The notes under the pieces: generated by a model | The model's input: only the letters and a program-made list of their open reading frames with translations | Databases searched by the model: none | Told to the model about the DNA's origin: nothing | Shown: positions 6,192 through 13,285 of the stretch, piece by piece | Layout: each line of letters starts with the position of its first letter | Position numbering within the stretch: the first letter of the stretch is position 1 | Assembly (NCBI GenBank): GCA_016462625.1 | Contig: JAEMSV010000071.1 | Coordinates: forward strand, 1 to 19,747 | Origin: Solirubrobacteraceae bacterium | GTDB lineage: Bacteria > Actinomycetota > Thermoleophilia > Solirubrobacterales > Solirubrobacteraceae | Reading direction: 5' to 3' | DNA: 19,747 bases | Program-made: the position numbers and the translations under genes

Positions 6192-7526
6192 CTAGCGCTT
6201 CAGCGTGACCTTGCCGGTCACGCCGCCACCCGAGACCTTCAGCGTCACCTTCCGGGCGGCGCGGAGCTGCCGCTTGGCCTTCTTCGTGAAGGTCAGCCGC
6301 ACCGTGGCCGAGCCGTTCGCCCTGGCCTTCGCGGAGCCCTTCGCGACCGTCGAGCGGCCCTTCTTGGCGGTCAGCGCGACCCTCGCCTGCGGCGTCGCGC
6401 CGGCGACCTTCACGACGAGCCCCTGCTTCAGCGCCGCACGCAGCTTGGCGCCCTGGATCTTCAGCGTCTTCTTCTGGACCTCGACCTTGGGATCGACCTT
6501 CGGCCCGGTCTGCTGGTACGCGCTGGCGGGCGGGATGTTCGCCGGGCCCCAGCTGGGCTCGGAGCCGCCGGGGAGCACGAGCCCGCCGGGCGCGAACGGC
6601 TGGCAGCCGCCGCTCAGATCCGGGATGGCCGCGACGTGGATGCCGTTGCCCTGGGCGTAGGCGATGCCCGTGGTGTCGGGGGACCAGCTCGGCGACGAGA
6701 AGCGGTCGCCGGCGGCGGCCTCGAGCTCACCACAGCGCTCGACCGAGCCGTTGTCCTTCGCCAGCGGATCCTCGAGCACGCGGTAGAACCGCAGCTTCTG
6801 GTCGGCGTCCCCGCCGATGCCGGCGACCTTGCGCAGATCCCGGCTCACGCGGGACTCGACGAGCCACTGCGCCTGGTCGTCGTAGAACCACCGGACCATC
6901 TGCGTGTCACGCAGGCCCGGACCGATCTTGTTGAAGACCATGTCCTCGTTGAGCGGGTAGTTCGCGAACGTCCGCATGATCGTGTCGTTGTTGATCCACT
7001 GCGGCGAGATCCAGCCCGTCAGCAGGCCGAACTCCTCGGTGTCCGTGAAGCGGTCGGCGTGGGTGATGCCGACGCCCGCGGTCGAGCGGTACTGGTAGCA
7101 CGTGGCCGGCGGGCAGTTGCCGCCCGCGCCGCTGGAGTACGTCGTGTTCGCCCACTCGAAGGCGACCTTCGTGCCGTCCGGGGAGATCTCGGGGTCGAAC
7201 GGCCCCTTGAACTGGTTGGCTGGACCGACGACCGGGGCGCCGTCGCTGACGAACGTCGCCATCTCGTTGAGCACGACGCCCGTCTGGCTGATCCGGCGGA
7301 GCTTCTCGCCACCGATGAGCGTGATCATGGTGCCGTCGTCGGCCTGCGAGACGTCGTAGTAGCCGCCGGTCGTCGTCACCTGCTGCTGGCGCGCGCCGTC
7401 CGGGGAGGCGAGCCAGACGTTGCCGTCCTTGATGTAGGCGATGGAGTCGGCCTGCGCGGCGGGGGCGGCAGCAGCGGCGAGGGCCACGCCCGCGAGCGCG
7501 GCGGTCAGGGCGGTGCGGCGGAGCAT
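6192..7526 (-). CDS. Secreted TolB/WD40-like beta-propeller protein with Ig-like tail
   Basis: 444 residues from the ATG at 7526, chosen because it begins a clean Sec signal peptide (MLRRTALTAALAGVALAAAAAPAAQA, cleavage about 26) and has GAAAGGA-like spacing: GAAAGGA at 7540-7534, 7 nt upstream. An in-frame ATG at 7592 would bury the signal peptide and is less likely. Repeats typical of propeller blades are visible: IAYIKDGNVWLASPDG (29-44), ISPDGTKVAFEW (114-125), PSWSPDTTGIAYAQGNGIHV (279-298) and PSWGP (324-328). From about 345 the protein changes to a Lys/Arg-rich Ig-like region (KKTLKIQGAKLRAALKQG..., FTKKAKRQLRAARKVTLKV), a tail frequent in secreted Thermoleophilia proteins. Probable role: extracellular binding or scaffold; no enzyme motif is seen. 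Confidence 0.88.
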   Translation of the reverse strand: MLRRTALTAALAGVALAAAAAPAAQADSIAYIKDGNVWLASPDGARQQQVTTTGGYYDVSQADDGTMITLIGGEKLRRISQTGVVLNEMATFVSDGAPVVGPANQFKGPFDPEISPDGTKVAFEWANTTYSSGAGGNCPPATCYQYRSTAGVGITHADRFTDTEEFGLLTGWISPQWINNDTIMRTFANYPLNEDMVFNKIGPGLRDTQMVRWFYDDQAQWLVESRVSRDLRKVAGIGGDADQKLRFYRVLEDPLAKDNGSVERCGELEAAAGDRFSSPSWSPDTTGIAYAQGNGIHVAAIPDLSGGCQPFAPGGLVLPGGSEPSWGPANIPPASAYQQTGPKVDPKVEVQKKTLKIQGAKLRAALKQGLVVKVAGATPQARVALTAKKGRSTVAKGSAKARANGSATVRLTFTKKAKRQLRAARKVTLKVSGGGVTGKVTLKR

Positions 7527-7533
7527 GCTGGGG

Positions 7534-7540
7534 TCCTTTC
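7534..7540 (-). promoter_or_regulatory. Shine-Dalgarno site fixing the propeller gene start
   Basis: GAAAGGA on the minus strand, ending 7 nt before the ATG at 7526. It supports this start over the ATG at 7592. Confidence 0.55.
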
Positions 7541-7612
7541 GGAGACGGAGGAGCATGCCTCGCAGCTTCCGGCAGAACGGGCCCGCTTCCATTGCGGATG
7601 ACCCGAGACCTG

Positions 7613-7646
7613 ACCCCCAGACTTACCGCCTAGGGGTTTCTAAGGG
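7613..7646. promoter_or_regulatory. Dyad and repeated CTAGGGG boxes between array and propeller gene
   Basis: ACCCCCAG (7613-7620) and CTAGGGGT (7630-7637) are inverted arms with one mismatch, centres about 17 bp apart. A second box CTAAGGG (7640-7646) follows CTAGGGG (7630-7636) with a 10-bp period, that is on the same face of the helix. The cluster lies about 90-120 bp upstream of the propeller start and just after the last LAL stop, where an activator would bind. It is unusually AT-containing for this window. Whether the LAL proteins bind here is inference only. Confidence 0.35.
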
Positions 7647-10445
7647 CTAGGCCAGCGCGCCTGCGAGATCGCGCCGGGACTTCACGCCCAGCTTGCGGTA
7701 CGCGTTCGTCAGGTGCACTTCGACGGTCTTCGGCGTGACGTACAGCTGCTGGGCGATCTCGCGGTTCGGGCTCCCGCCCGCGGCGAGGTCGACCACCCGC
7801 CGCTCGCTGGGCGTCAGCGACTCCACGCCCGCGAGCGCGTCGGTCCGGGGGCGCGCGCCGGCGGCGTGCAGCTCGACGCGGATGTTCTCGGCGAGGCCGT
7901 GCGCGTCGCACGCCGACGCGATCTCCAGGGCGCGGCGCAGCGGCTCGCGCGCGTCGCTGGGCCGGCGGGCGCGCCGCAGGGCGGAGCCGAGCGCCGCCAG
8001 CGCCCGGGCGCGCTCCAGCCGCGCCGAAGAGCCTTCGAGGACGTCGACGGCCTCCTGCAGCGTGTCGAGGCCCGCGTCGCGCTGGACCGTGCCGAGCACG
8101 CGCAGCGCGGGGCCGATGGCACCGGGCGTGCCCCAGGTCCGCGCCTGCTCGACCCACGTCTCGGCGACGACGATCGCCTCGTCGGTCCGGCCGAGGCGCT
8201 CGAGCGCGAGGGCACGGGGGAGCGCCCACGGGTAGTCGACCGAGCGGGTCACCCAACCGGACGCGCGCCGCTCGAGCTCCTCTGTCGCCGCCAGCGCCTG
8301 CCCGGCGTCGCCCTGCGCGAGCCACAGCCACGCACGACCGTAGAGCCAGATGAAGGCCGGCAGCGACGGCTTGTCGGGCAGCGGGAATTCGGTCAGCGCG
8401 TTCTCGGCGAGCGCGTTCTCCCCCTGCTCGAGGTAGAGCAGGGCCAGGTAGCCGCTGCTCACGGACATGATCTCCTTGCTGTACCCCCACTGGGTCAGCT
8501 CCTCGAGGCCGGTCTCGAACTCACGCCGCGCCTGGCTGAGGTCGCCCCGGCGCAGGAGCGTGTGGCCGTACCAGCTGTGAATGGTCGAGGTCAGGAGCAG
8601 CGAGCCGACCCGGTGGGCCTCTGCGCGCTGCTGCTCCCAGAGGTCGACGACCTCGTCGCGCTCGGCGCACTGCAGGACGTAGAACGCCGCGACCGAGATC
8701 AGCGGATCGTCGGCGAGGCGCAGCCGCCCTTCGCGCAGCAGGCTGAGCGCGATGTCGCAGCACACGTCGGCGGGGCCGTCGTTCAGCGCCCACACGTAGT
8801 TGGCGATCGCGGCGAGCACGAGCTCGCCCACGCCCGCGTCGGGGCCGGGGACGTCGCGGTGGGCCTCCAGCGCGGCGAGGTCCGCCGGATCGCTCACCCC
8901 GAAGATCGCGGTGATCGCGCGCAGCGACTGCAGCGCCGAGCGGTGGTCGACGGCCTCGGGCGTGTCGGGCAGCGCAGCCATCGCGTCGGCGACGACGTCA
9001 CGCGCCTCGGCGACCGTTCCGGTGAAGATCATCACGCGGGCGAGGACCTGCACCAGCATGGCGCGCGCGATGGGGTCCTCCGTCTCCTTGAGCACGATCC
9101 GCAGGTGCTCGGCGGCGCCGGGACCGCTGGTCTGCGCCTCGGTCAGCGCGAGCTCCTGCAGGATGCCGGGCCGCGCCTCCGGCGCCGGCGGCTCGTCCAG
9201 CGCCCGCTGGAAGTAAGCGACCGCGCCGTCGGGCGCGCCGCGGCCGATCGCCGAGCGCCCCGCCTCCATCGCGACGTCGACGACCCACGGCTCGCCGCGG
9301 GTCGGCGCGAGCAGCAGCTGGTTGGCGACCTGCTCAGCCGGCGCGCCGGCCGCGCGCAGCGCATCCGCAGCGCCGGCGTGCAGCAGCTCACGCTCGGCGG
9401 GCGGGATCTCCTGGTAGACGGCATCGCGGACGAGCGGATGGACGAACCCCACGGGCGGTTCGGGGCTGAGGATCTCCGCGCGGATGAGCGCGCCGCTGGC
9501 CTCGGCGACCGCCTGCGGCTCGAGACCGGCCAGCGCGCCGAGCGCCCCCGGAGCCGCCAGCTCGCCCAGCACCGCCGCCGCGCGGGCGACCGCCGCGGAC
9601 TCGGGCGACAGCCGCGCGAGCCGGAGCAGGACGGTGCGGGAGACGGCGCGCGGCGCGATCTGGCGCACCATCTGCGCCTGATCGGCGCGCGGCTGCACCG
9701 CGTCGCCGGCGAGCGCGACGAGCAGCTGGCGCAGCAGCAGCGGGTTGCCGCCGGTCGACCGGTGGCAGGCCTCGACGAACTCGGGGTCGCCTTCGTCTCC
9801 GAGCCGTTCGCGGACGAGCGCCGTCACGGCCTCGCGACTGAGCGGACGCGGCCGCAGCGGCTCGGCGACCGGGTCCTGCGCGATCTCCGCGAGCAGCGCC
9901 GGATCGACCCCCGGCTCGGAGCTGCGCAGCGTCGCCGCCAGCAGGATCGGCGCGCCGTCCAGGCGGCGCATGAGGTATGCGAGGTAGCGCAGGGACGGGC
10001 GGTCGACCCAGTGGAGGTCGTCGACCGCGAGGATCAGCGGCCGTTCGTCGGCGAGGTTCTGCGCCAGCCAGTACAGGCCGTGCAGCACCGCGAAGGAGGC
10101 ACTGCCTGCCTGGGTGTTTCCGGTCGGCGCGCCCAGGACGTCCCGGGCGGGCGCAGCCGCGCCGTCGAGCGCGAAGGCCGCGAGCTCCGGGTCACCGATC
10201 ACGCCCTCGAAGAGCTGCCGGACCACGCCGAACGGGAACGCCCCCTCCAGCTCACCGCCGCGCGCACTGAGCACGCGCATCCGCGAGCCGGCGCGCTTGC
10301 GCACCTCCGCGAGGACCCGGCTCTTGCCGATCCCCGCGGGCCCTTCGATCAGGACGAAGCGGCCCTCGCCCGCGGCCGCGGAGGCGAGGAGATCGTCGAC
10401 GGCGGCGAGCTCGTGATCGCGTTCGAGGAGGTCGAGGTCCAGCAC
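7647..10445 (-). CDS. LAL-type LuxR regulator, array copy 4 (last transcribed)
   Basis: 932 residues from the GTG at 10445. An earlier GTG (10463) adds six residues but lies before the conserved LLERD start and ahead of the -10-like TAGCAT. N-terminal AAA/STAND ATPase: Walker A GPAGIGKS (35-42), Walker B LILAVDDLHW with the Asp pair at 142-143, sensor-like ATLRSSEPG (171-179) and GGNPLLLRQLL (232-242). GFVHPLVRDAVYQE (333-346) ends the ATPase/winged-helix part, then TPR-like helical repeats run to about 860. A C-terminal LuxR/FixJ HTH follows at about 877-926 with recognition region TPKTVEVHLTNAYRKLG. Length and order match the LAL/MalT family: ATP- and ligand-dependent transcription activators in the cytosol. 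The middle region most resembles copy 3. It has a vicinal Cys pair at 562-563. The ligand is unknown. A TAGCAT box 7 nt upstream suggests its own promoter in addition to readthrough. Confidence 0.93.
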   Translation of the reverse strand: MLDLDLLERDHELAAVDDLLASAAAGEGRFVLIEGPAGIGKSRVLAEVRKRAGSRMRVLSARGGELEGAFPFGVVRQLFEGVIGDPELAAFALDGAAAPARDVLGAPTGNTQAGSASFAVLHGLYWLAQNLADERPLILAVDDLHWVDRPSLRYLAYLMRRLDGAPILLAATLRSSEPGVDPALLAEIAQDPVAEPLRPRPLSREAVTALVRERLGDEGDPEFVEACHRSTGGNPLLLRQLLVALAGDAVQPRADQAQMVRQIAPRAVSRTVLLRLARLSPESAAVARAAAVLGELAAPGALGALAGLEPQAVAEASGALIRAEILSPEPPVGFVHPLVRDAVYQEIPPAERELLHAGAADALRAAGAPAEQVANQLLLAPTRGEPWVVDVAMEAGRSAIGRGAPDGAVAYFQRALDEPPAPEARPGILQELALTEAQTSGPGAAEHLRIVLKETEDPIARAMLVQVLARVMIFTGTVAEARDVVADAMAALPDTPEAVDHRSALQSLRAITAIFGVSDPADLAALEAHRDVPGPDAGVGELVLAAIANYVWALNDGPADVCCDIALSLLREGRLRLADDPLISVAAFYVLQCAERDEVVDLWEQQRAEAHRVGSLLLTSTIHSWYGHTLLRRGDLSQARREFETGLEELTQWGYSKEIMSVSSGYLALLYLEQGENALAENALTEFPLPDKPSLPAFIWLYGRAWLWLAQGDAGQALAATEELERRASGWVTRSVDYPWALPRALALERLGRTDEAIVVAETWVEQARTWGTPGAIGPALRVLGTVQRDAGLDTLQEAVDVLEGSSARLERARALAALGSALRRARRPSDAREPLRRALEIASACDAHGLAENIRVELHAAGARPRTDALAGVESLTPSERRVVDLAAGGSPNREIAQQLYVTPKTVEVHLTNAYRKLGVKSRRDLAGALA

Positions 10446-10452
10446 GGAGCGG

Positions 10453-10458
10453 ATGCTA
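10453..10458 (-). promoter_or_regulatory. -10-like TAGCAT before LAL copy 4
   Basis: TAGCAT (10458-10453) is separated from the GTG at 10445 by exactly 7 nt. It lies in the 34 nt between the previous stop and this start. No Shine-Dalgarno and no clear -35 are seen. The same GCGTAGCATC string at the same distance precedes copy 3. Confidence 0.35.
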
Positions 10459-10479
10459 CGCACCGGAAAGACGGGACGG

Positions 10480-13272
10480 CTAGATCCTCGAGGTCAGGGC
10501 GGCGGACAGCTCGTGCCGCGAGCGGATGCCGAGCTTGCGATACGCATTGGTCAGGTGGACCTCGACGGTCTTCGGCGTGACGTAGAGCTGCTGCGCGATC
10601 TCTCGGTTCGCGCTGCCCGCCGCGGCGAGATCCACGACCCGCCGTTCGCTGGGCGTCAGCGACTCCACGCCGGCGAGCGCGTCGGTCCGCGGCCGGGCCC
10701 CGGACGCCGCCAGCTCCGCACGCACGTGCTCGACCAGGGCGCCGGCCTCGCACGCCGCCGCGAGGTCGAGCGCGACGCGCAGCGGCTCGCGCGACTCGGT
10801 CGGCTTGCGCGCGCGGCGCATCGCCGATCCGAGCGCGGCCAGCGCCTTCGCCCGCTCCAGCCGCGCCGACGACCCTTCGAGAACCTCCACGGCCTCCTCC
10901 AGCCGCGGGAGACCGTCGTCGCGCTGCACGACACCGAGGATCCGCAGCGCCATGCCGACCTCGCCCGGCGCGCCCCAGCTGCGCACCTCCTCGAGCCACG
11001 CCTCGGCGACGGGGATCGCCTCGTCGGTGCGGCCGAGCCGGTCGAGCGCGAGCGCCCGCACCGCGGGCCACGGGTAGTCGATCCGCCGGGTCACCCAGGT
11101 CGAGCGGCTGTCGAGGTCGTCGCACAGCGCGAGCACGCGCTCCGGGTCGCCCTGGGCCAGCCGCAGCACCGCCTCGGCGTAGCCGCGCAGGAACGTGCCG
11201 AGCTGGTCGCGCTCGGGCAGGACGAGCTCGCTCAGCAGCTCGTCGGCGCGCTCGAGCTCGCCCTGCTCGGTGAGCAGCACGACGAGGTGCGCGTCGCTGA
11301 CGGCTTGGATCTCTCGGCTGTAGCCCCACTGCAGGAACTGCCGGCGCCCGGTCTCGAACTGCTCACGCGCCTGCGCGAGATCGCCGCGGCGCATCAGCCA
11401 GCCCGCGTACCAGCTGTGGATCGTGGAGGTCAGCAGCAGCGACCCCATGCGGTAGCCCTCGGCCCGCTCGCGCTCCCACAGCGCCTGCGCTCCGTCGTGG
11501 GCGGCGAACTGCAGGACGCCGAACGCCGACGGAGCGATCAGCGGGTCGGCGGCGAGCGTCAGGCGCCCGTCGCGCAACAGGTCGAGCGCCGCGGCGCAGC
11601 ACTCCTCCGCCGTGCCGTCGGTCTGCGCCCACACGTACACGGCGATCGCCCCGAGCAGCAGCTCGCCGAGCCCCGCGTCCTCGGGCGGGTGGCGGTGCTC
11701 GGCCAGGCCCTCGAGCTGACTCGGGTCCCCCGCGCCGAACACCACCGCCGTGGCCCGGCAGGCCTCGAGCCCGAGCCGCATGTCGCGGGTCTCGGGCGTG
11801 TCGGGCAGCACGTCGCGCGCGGCGGTCGCGACCTCCGCCGCCGCCTCGGGGTCCCCCGTGAAGATCAGGGTGCGCGCGAGGACCTGCGCGATGCCCGCCT
11901 GCGTGAACGGGTCCTCGGCCGCGTCGTGGACCTGTCGGAGGTGCTCGACGGCCAGCGGTCCGCTCGTCTGGGCCTCCATGACGCCGAGCGTCGCCATCAG
12001 GCCGGGCTGCAGCTCGGGCGCGGGCGGCTCGTCGAGCGCCCGCTGGAAGTACGCGACGGCGCCGTCCGGCGCGCCTCGGGCGATCGCCTCGTGCCCTGCC
12101 TCGGCAAGCGTGTCGACCACCCACGCCTCGCCCCGTGGCGGCGTGCGCAGCAGCTGGTTGGCGATGTGCCCGACCGGGGCGCCGACGCTCCGCAGCGCGT
12201 CCGCGGCGCTCGCGTGCAGCAGCTCGCGCTCGGCCGGTGAGATCTCCTGGTAGATCGCGTCGCGGACGAGCGGGTGGACGAAGCCCAGCGGCGGCTCGGG
12301 GTCGAGGATCTCCGCGCGCACGAGCGCGCGGGTGACCTCTCCGAGCGCCGTGGCGTCGATCCCGGCGAGCGCCGCGATCGCCTCGGGCGTGGCCTGCTCG
12401 CCGAGGACGGCGGTGGCGCGCGCAACCGCTCCGGCCTCCTCCGGGAGCCGCGCGAGCCGCAGGAGCACGGTGCGGGACACGGCGCGCGGGGCAACCTCGG
12501 TGACCATCGAGGCCCGGTCGGCCCGCGGCGCGACCTTGTCCGCGGCCAGCGCGACGAGCAGCTGGCGCAGAAGCAGCGGATTGCCGCCGGTCGCGCGGTG
12601 GCAGGCCGCCGCGAACTCCTCGTCGGGCTCGTCTCCGAGCCGCTCGCGCACGAACACCGCCACGGCCTCGGCGCTCAGGGCGCGCGGCTGCAGCGGCTCA
12701 GCGACGGGGTCGGCCGCGATCTCTCCGAGCAGCGCCTCGTCGACGCCCGTCTCGGAGCTGCGCAGCGTGGCCGCGACCAGGATCGGCGCGCCCTCCAGGC
12801 GCCGGAGCAGATAGGCGAGATAGCGCAGCGACGGGCGGTCGACCCAGTGCACGTCGTCGACCGTGAGGACGATCGGCTTGTCGTCGGCGAGGTTCTGCGC
12901 GAGCCAGTACAGGCCGTGGAGCACGGCGAACGACGCGTTGCCCGCCTGCGTGTTGCCGGTCGGCGCGCCGAGCACGTCCCCGGCGGGAGCGGCCGCGCCG
13001 TCGAGCGCGATCGGCCGCAGCTCGGGATCGCCGACCACCGCCTCGAAGAGCTGCCGGACGACGCCGAAGGGAAACGCGCCCTCGAGCTCACCGCCGCGCG
13101 CACTGAGCACCCGCATCCGTGAGCCGGCGCGCCTGCGCACCTCGGCGAGCACCTGGCTCTTGCCGATCCCGGCGGGCCCCTCGATGAGCAGGAAGCGCCC
13201 CTCGCCTGCCGCCGCGGACGCGAGCATCTCGTCGACGATCGCGAGCTCGTCGTCGCGCTCCAGAAGATCCAC
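10480..13272 (-). CDS. LAL-type LuxR regulator, array copy 3
   Basis: 930 residues from the GTG at 13272. A longer version from the ATG at 13323 would add 17 residues and overlap the HTH codons of copy 2 by 41 bp; the paralogues all begin just before LLERDDEL, which fits the GTG. Walker A GPAGIGKS (32-39), Walker B IVLTVDDVHW (Asp pair 139-140), ATLRSSETG, GGNPLLLRQLL and GFVHPLVRDAIYQE are all intact. A TPR-like middle follows, with a Cys pair at about 558-559. The C-terminal HTH (about 872-922) has the recognition region TPKTVEVHLTNAYRKLG, then IRSRHELSAALTSRI; the SRI ending is longer than in copies 2 and 4. Its N-terminal half is closest to copy 4 (both have APTGNTQAG and LYWLAQNLAD). It is an ATP-dependent transcription activator by family; its signal is unknown. 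It starts 10 nt after the copy 2 stop. Confidence 0.93.
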   Translation of the reverse strand: MDLLERDDELAIVDEMLASAAAGEGRFLLIEGPAGIGKSQVLAEVRRRAGSRMRVLSARGGELEGAFPFGVVRQLFEAVVGDPELRPIALDGAAAPAGDVLGAPTGNTQAGNASFAVLHGLYWLAQNLADDKPIVLTVDDVHWVDRPSLRYLAYLLRRLEGAPILVAATLRSSETGVDEALLGEIAADPVAEPLQPRALSAEAVAVFVRERLGDEPDEEFAAACHRATGGNPLLLRQLLVALAADKVAPRADRASMVTEVAPRAVSRTVLLRLARLPEEAGAVARATAVLGEQATPEAIAALAGIDATALGEVTRALVRAEILDPEPPLGFVHPLVRDAIYQEISPAERELLHASAADALRSVGAPVGHIANQLLRTPPRGEAWVVDTLAEAGHEAIARGAPDGAVAYFQRALDEPPAPELQPGLMATLGVMEAQTSGPLAVEHLRQVHDAAEDPFTQAGIAQVLARTLIFTGDPEAAAEVATAARDVLPDTPETRDMRLGLEACRATAVVFGAGDPSQLEGLAEHRHPPEDAGLGELLLGAIAVYVWAQTDGTAEECCAAALDLLRDGRLTLAADPLIAPSAFGVLQFAAHDGAQALWERERAEGYRMGSLLLTSTIHSWYAGWLMRRGDLAQAREQFETGRRQFLQWGYSREIQAVSDAHLVVLLTEQGELERADELLSELVLPERDQLGTFLRGYAEAVLRLAQGDPERVLALCDDLDSRSTWVTRRIDYPWPAVRALALDRLGRTDEAIPVAEAWLEEVRSWGAPGEVGMALRILGVVQRDDGLPRLEEAVEVLEGSSARLERAKALAALGSAMRRARKPTESREPLRVALDLAAACEAGALVEHVRAELAASGARPRTDALAGVESLTPSERRVVDLAAAGSANREIAQQLYVTPKTVEVHLTNAYRKLGIRSRHELSAALTSRI

Positions 13273-13279
13273 GGCGGCG

Positions 13280-13285
13280 ATGCTA
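13280..13285 (-). promoter_or_regulatory. -10-like TAGCAT overlapping the stop of LAL copy 2
   Basis: TAGCAT (13285-13280) starts with the TAG stop codon of copy 2 and ends 7 nt before the GTG of copy 3 (13272). There is no Shine-Dalgarno in the 10-nt gap, which fits a leaderless internal transcript; termination-reinitiation is the alternative. Confidence 0.35.

Noticed and set aside
4035..7601. A 1188-codon plus-strand open frame
   Set aside because: It is antisense to the GGDEF-EAL and propeller genes. Its Arg/Ala/Gly/Leu-rich sequence lacks domains, and it arises because stops are rare opposite very GC-rich codons.
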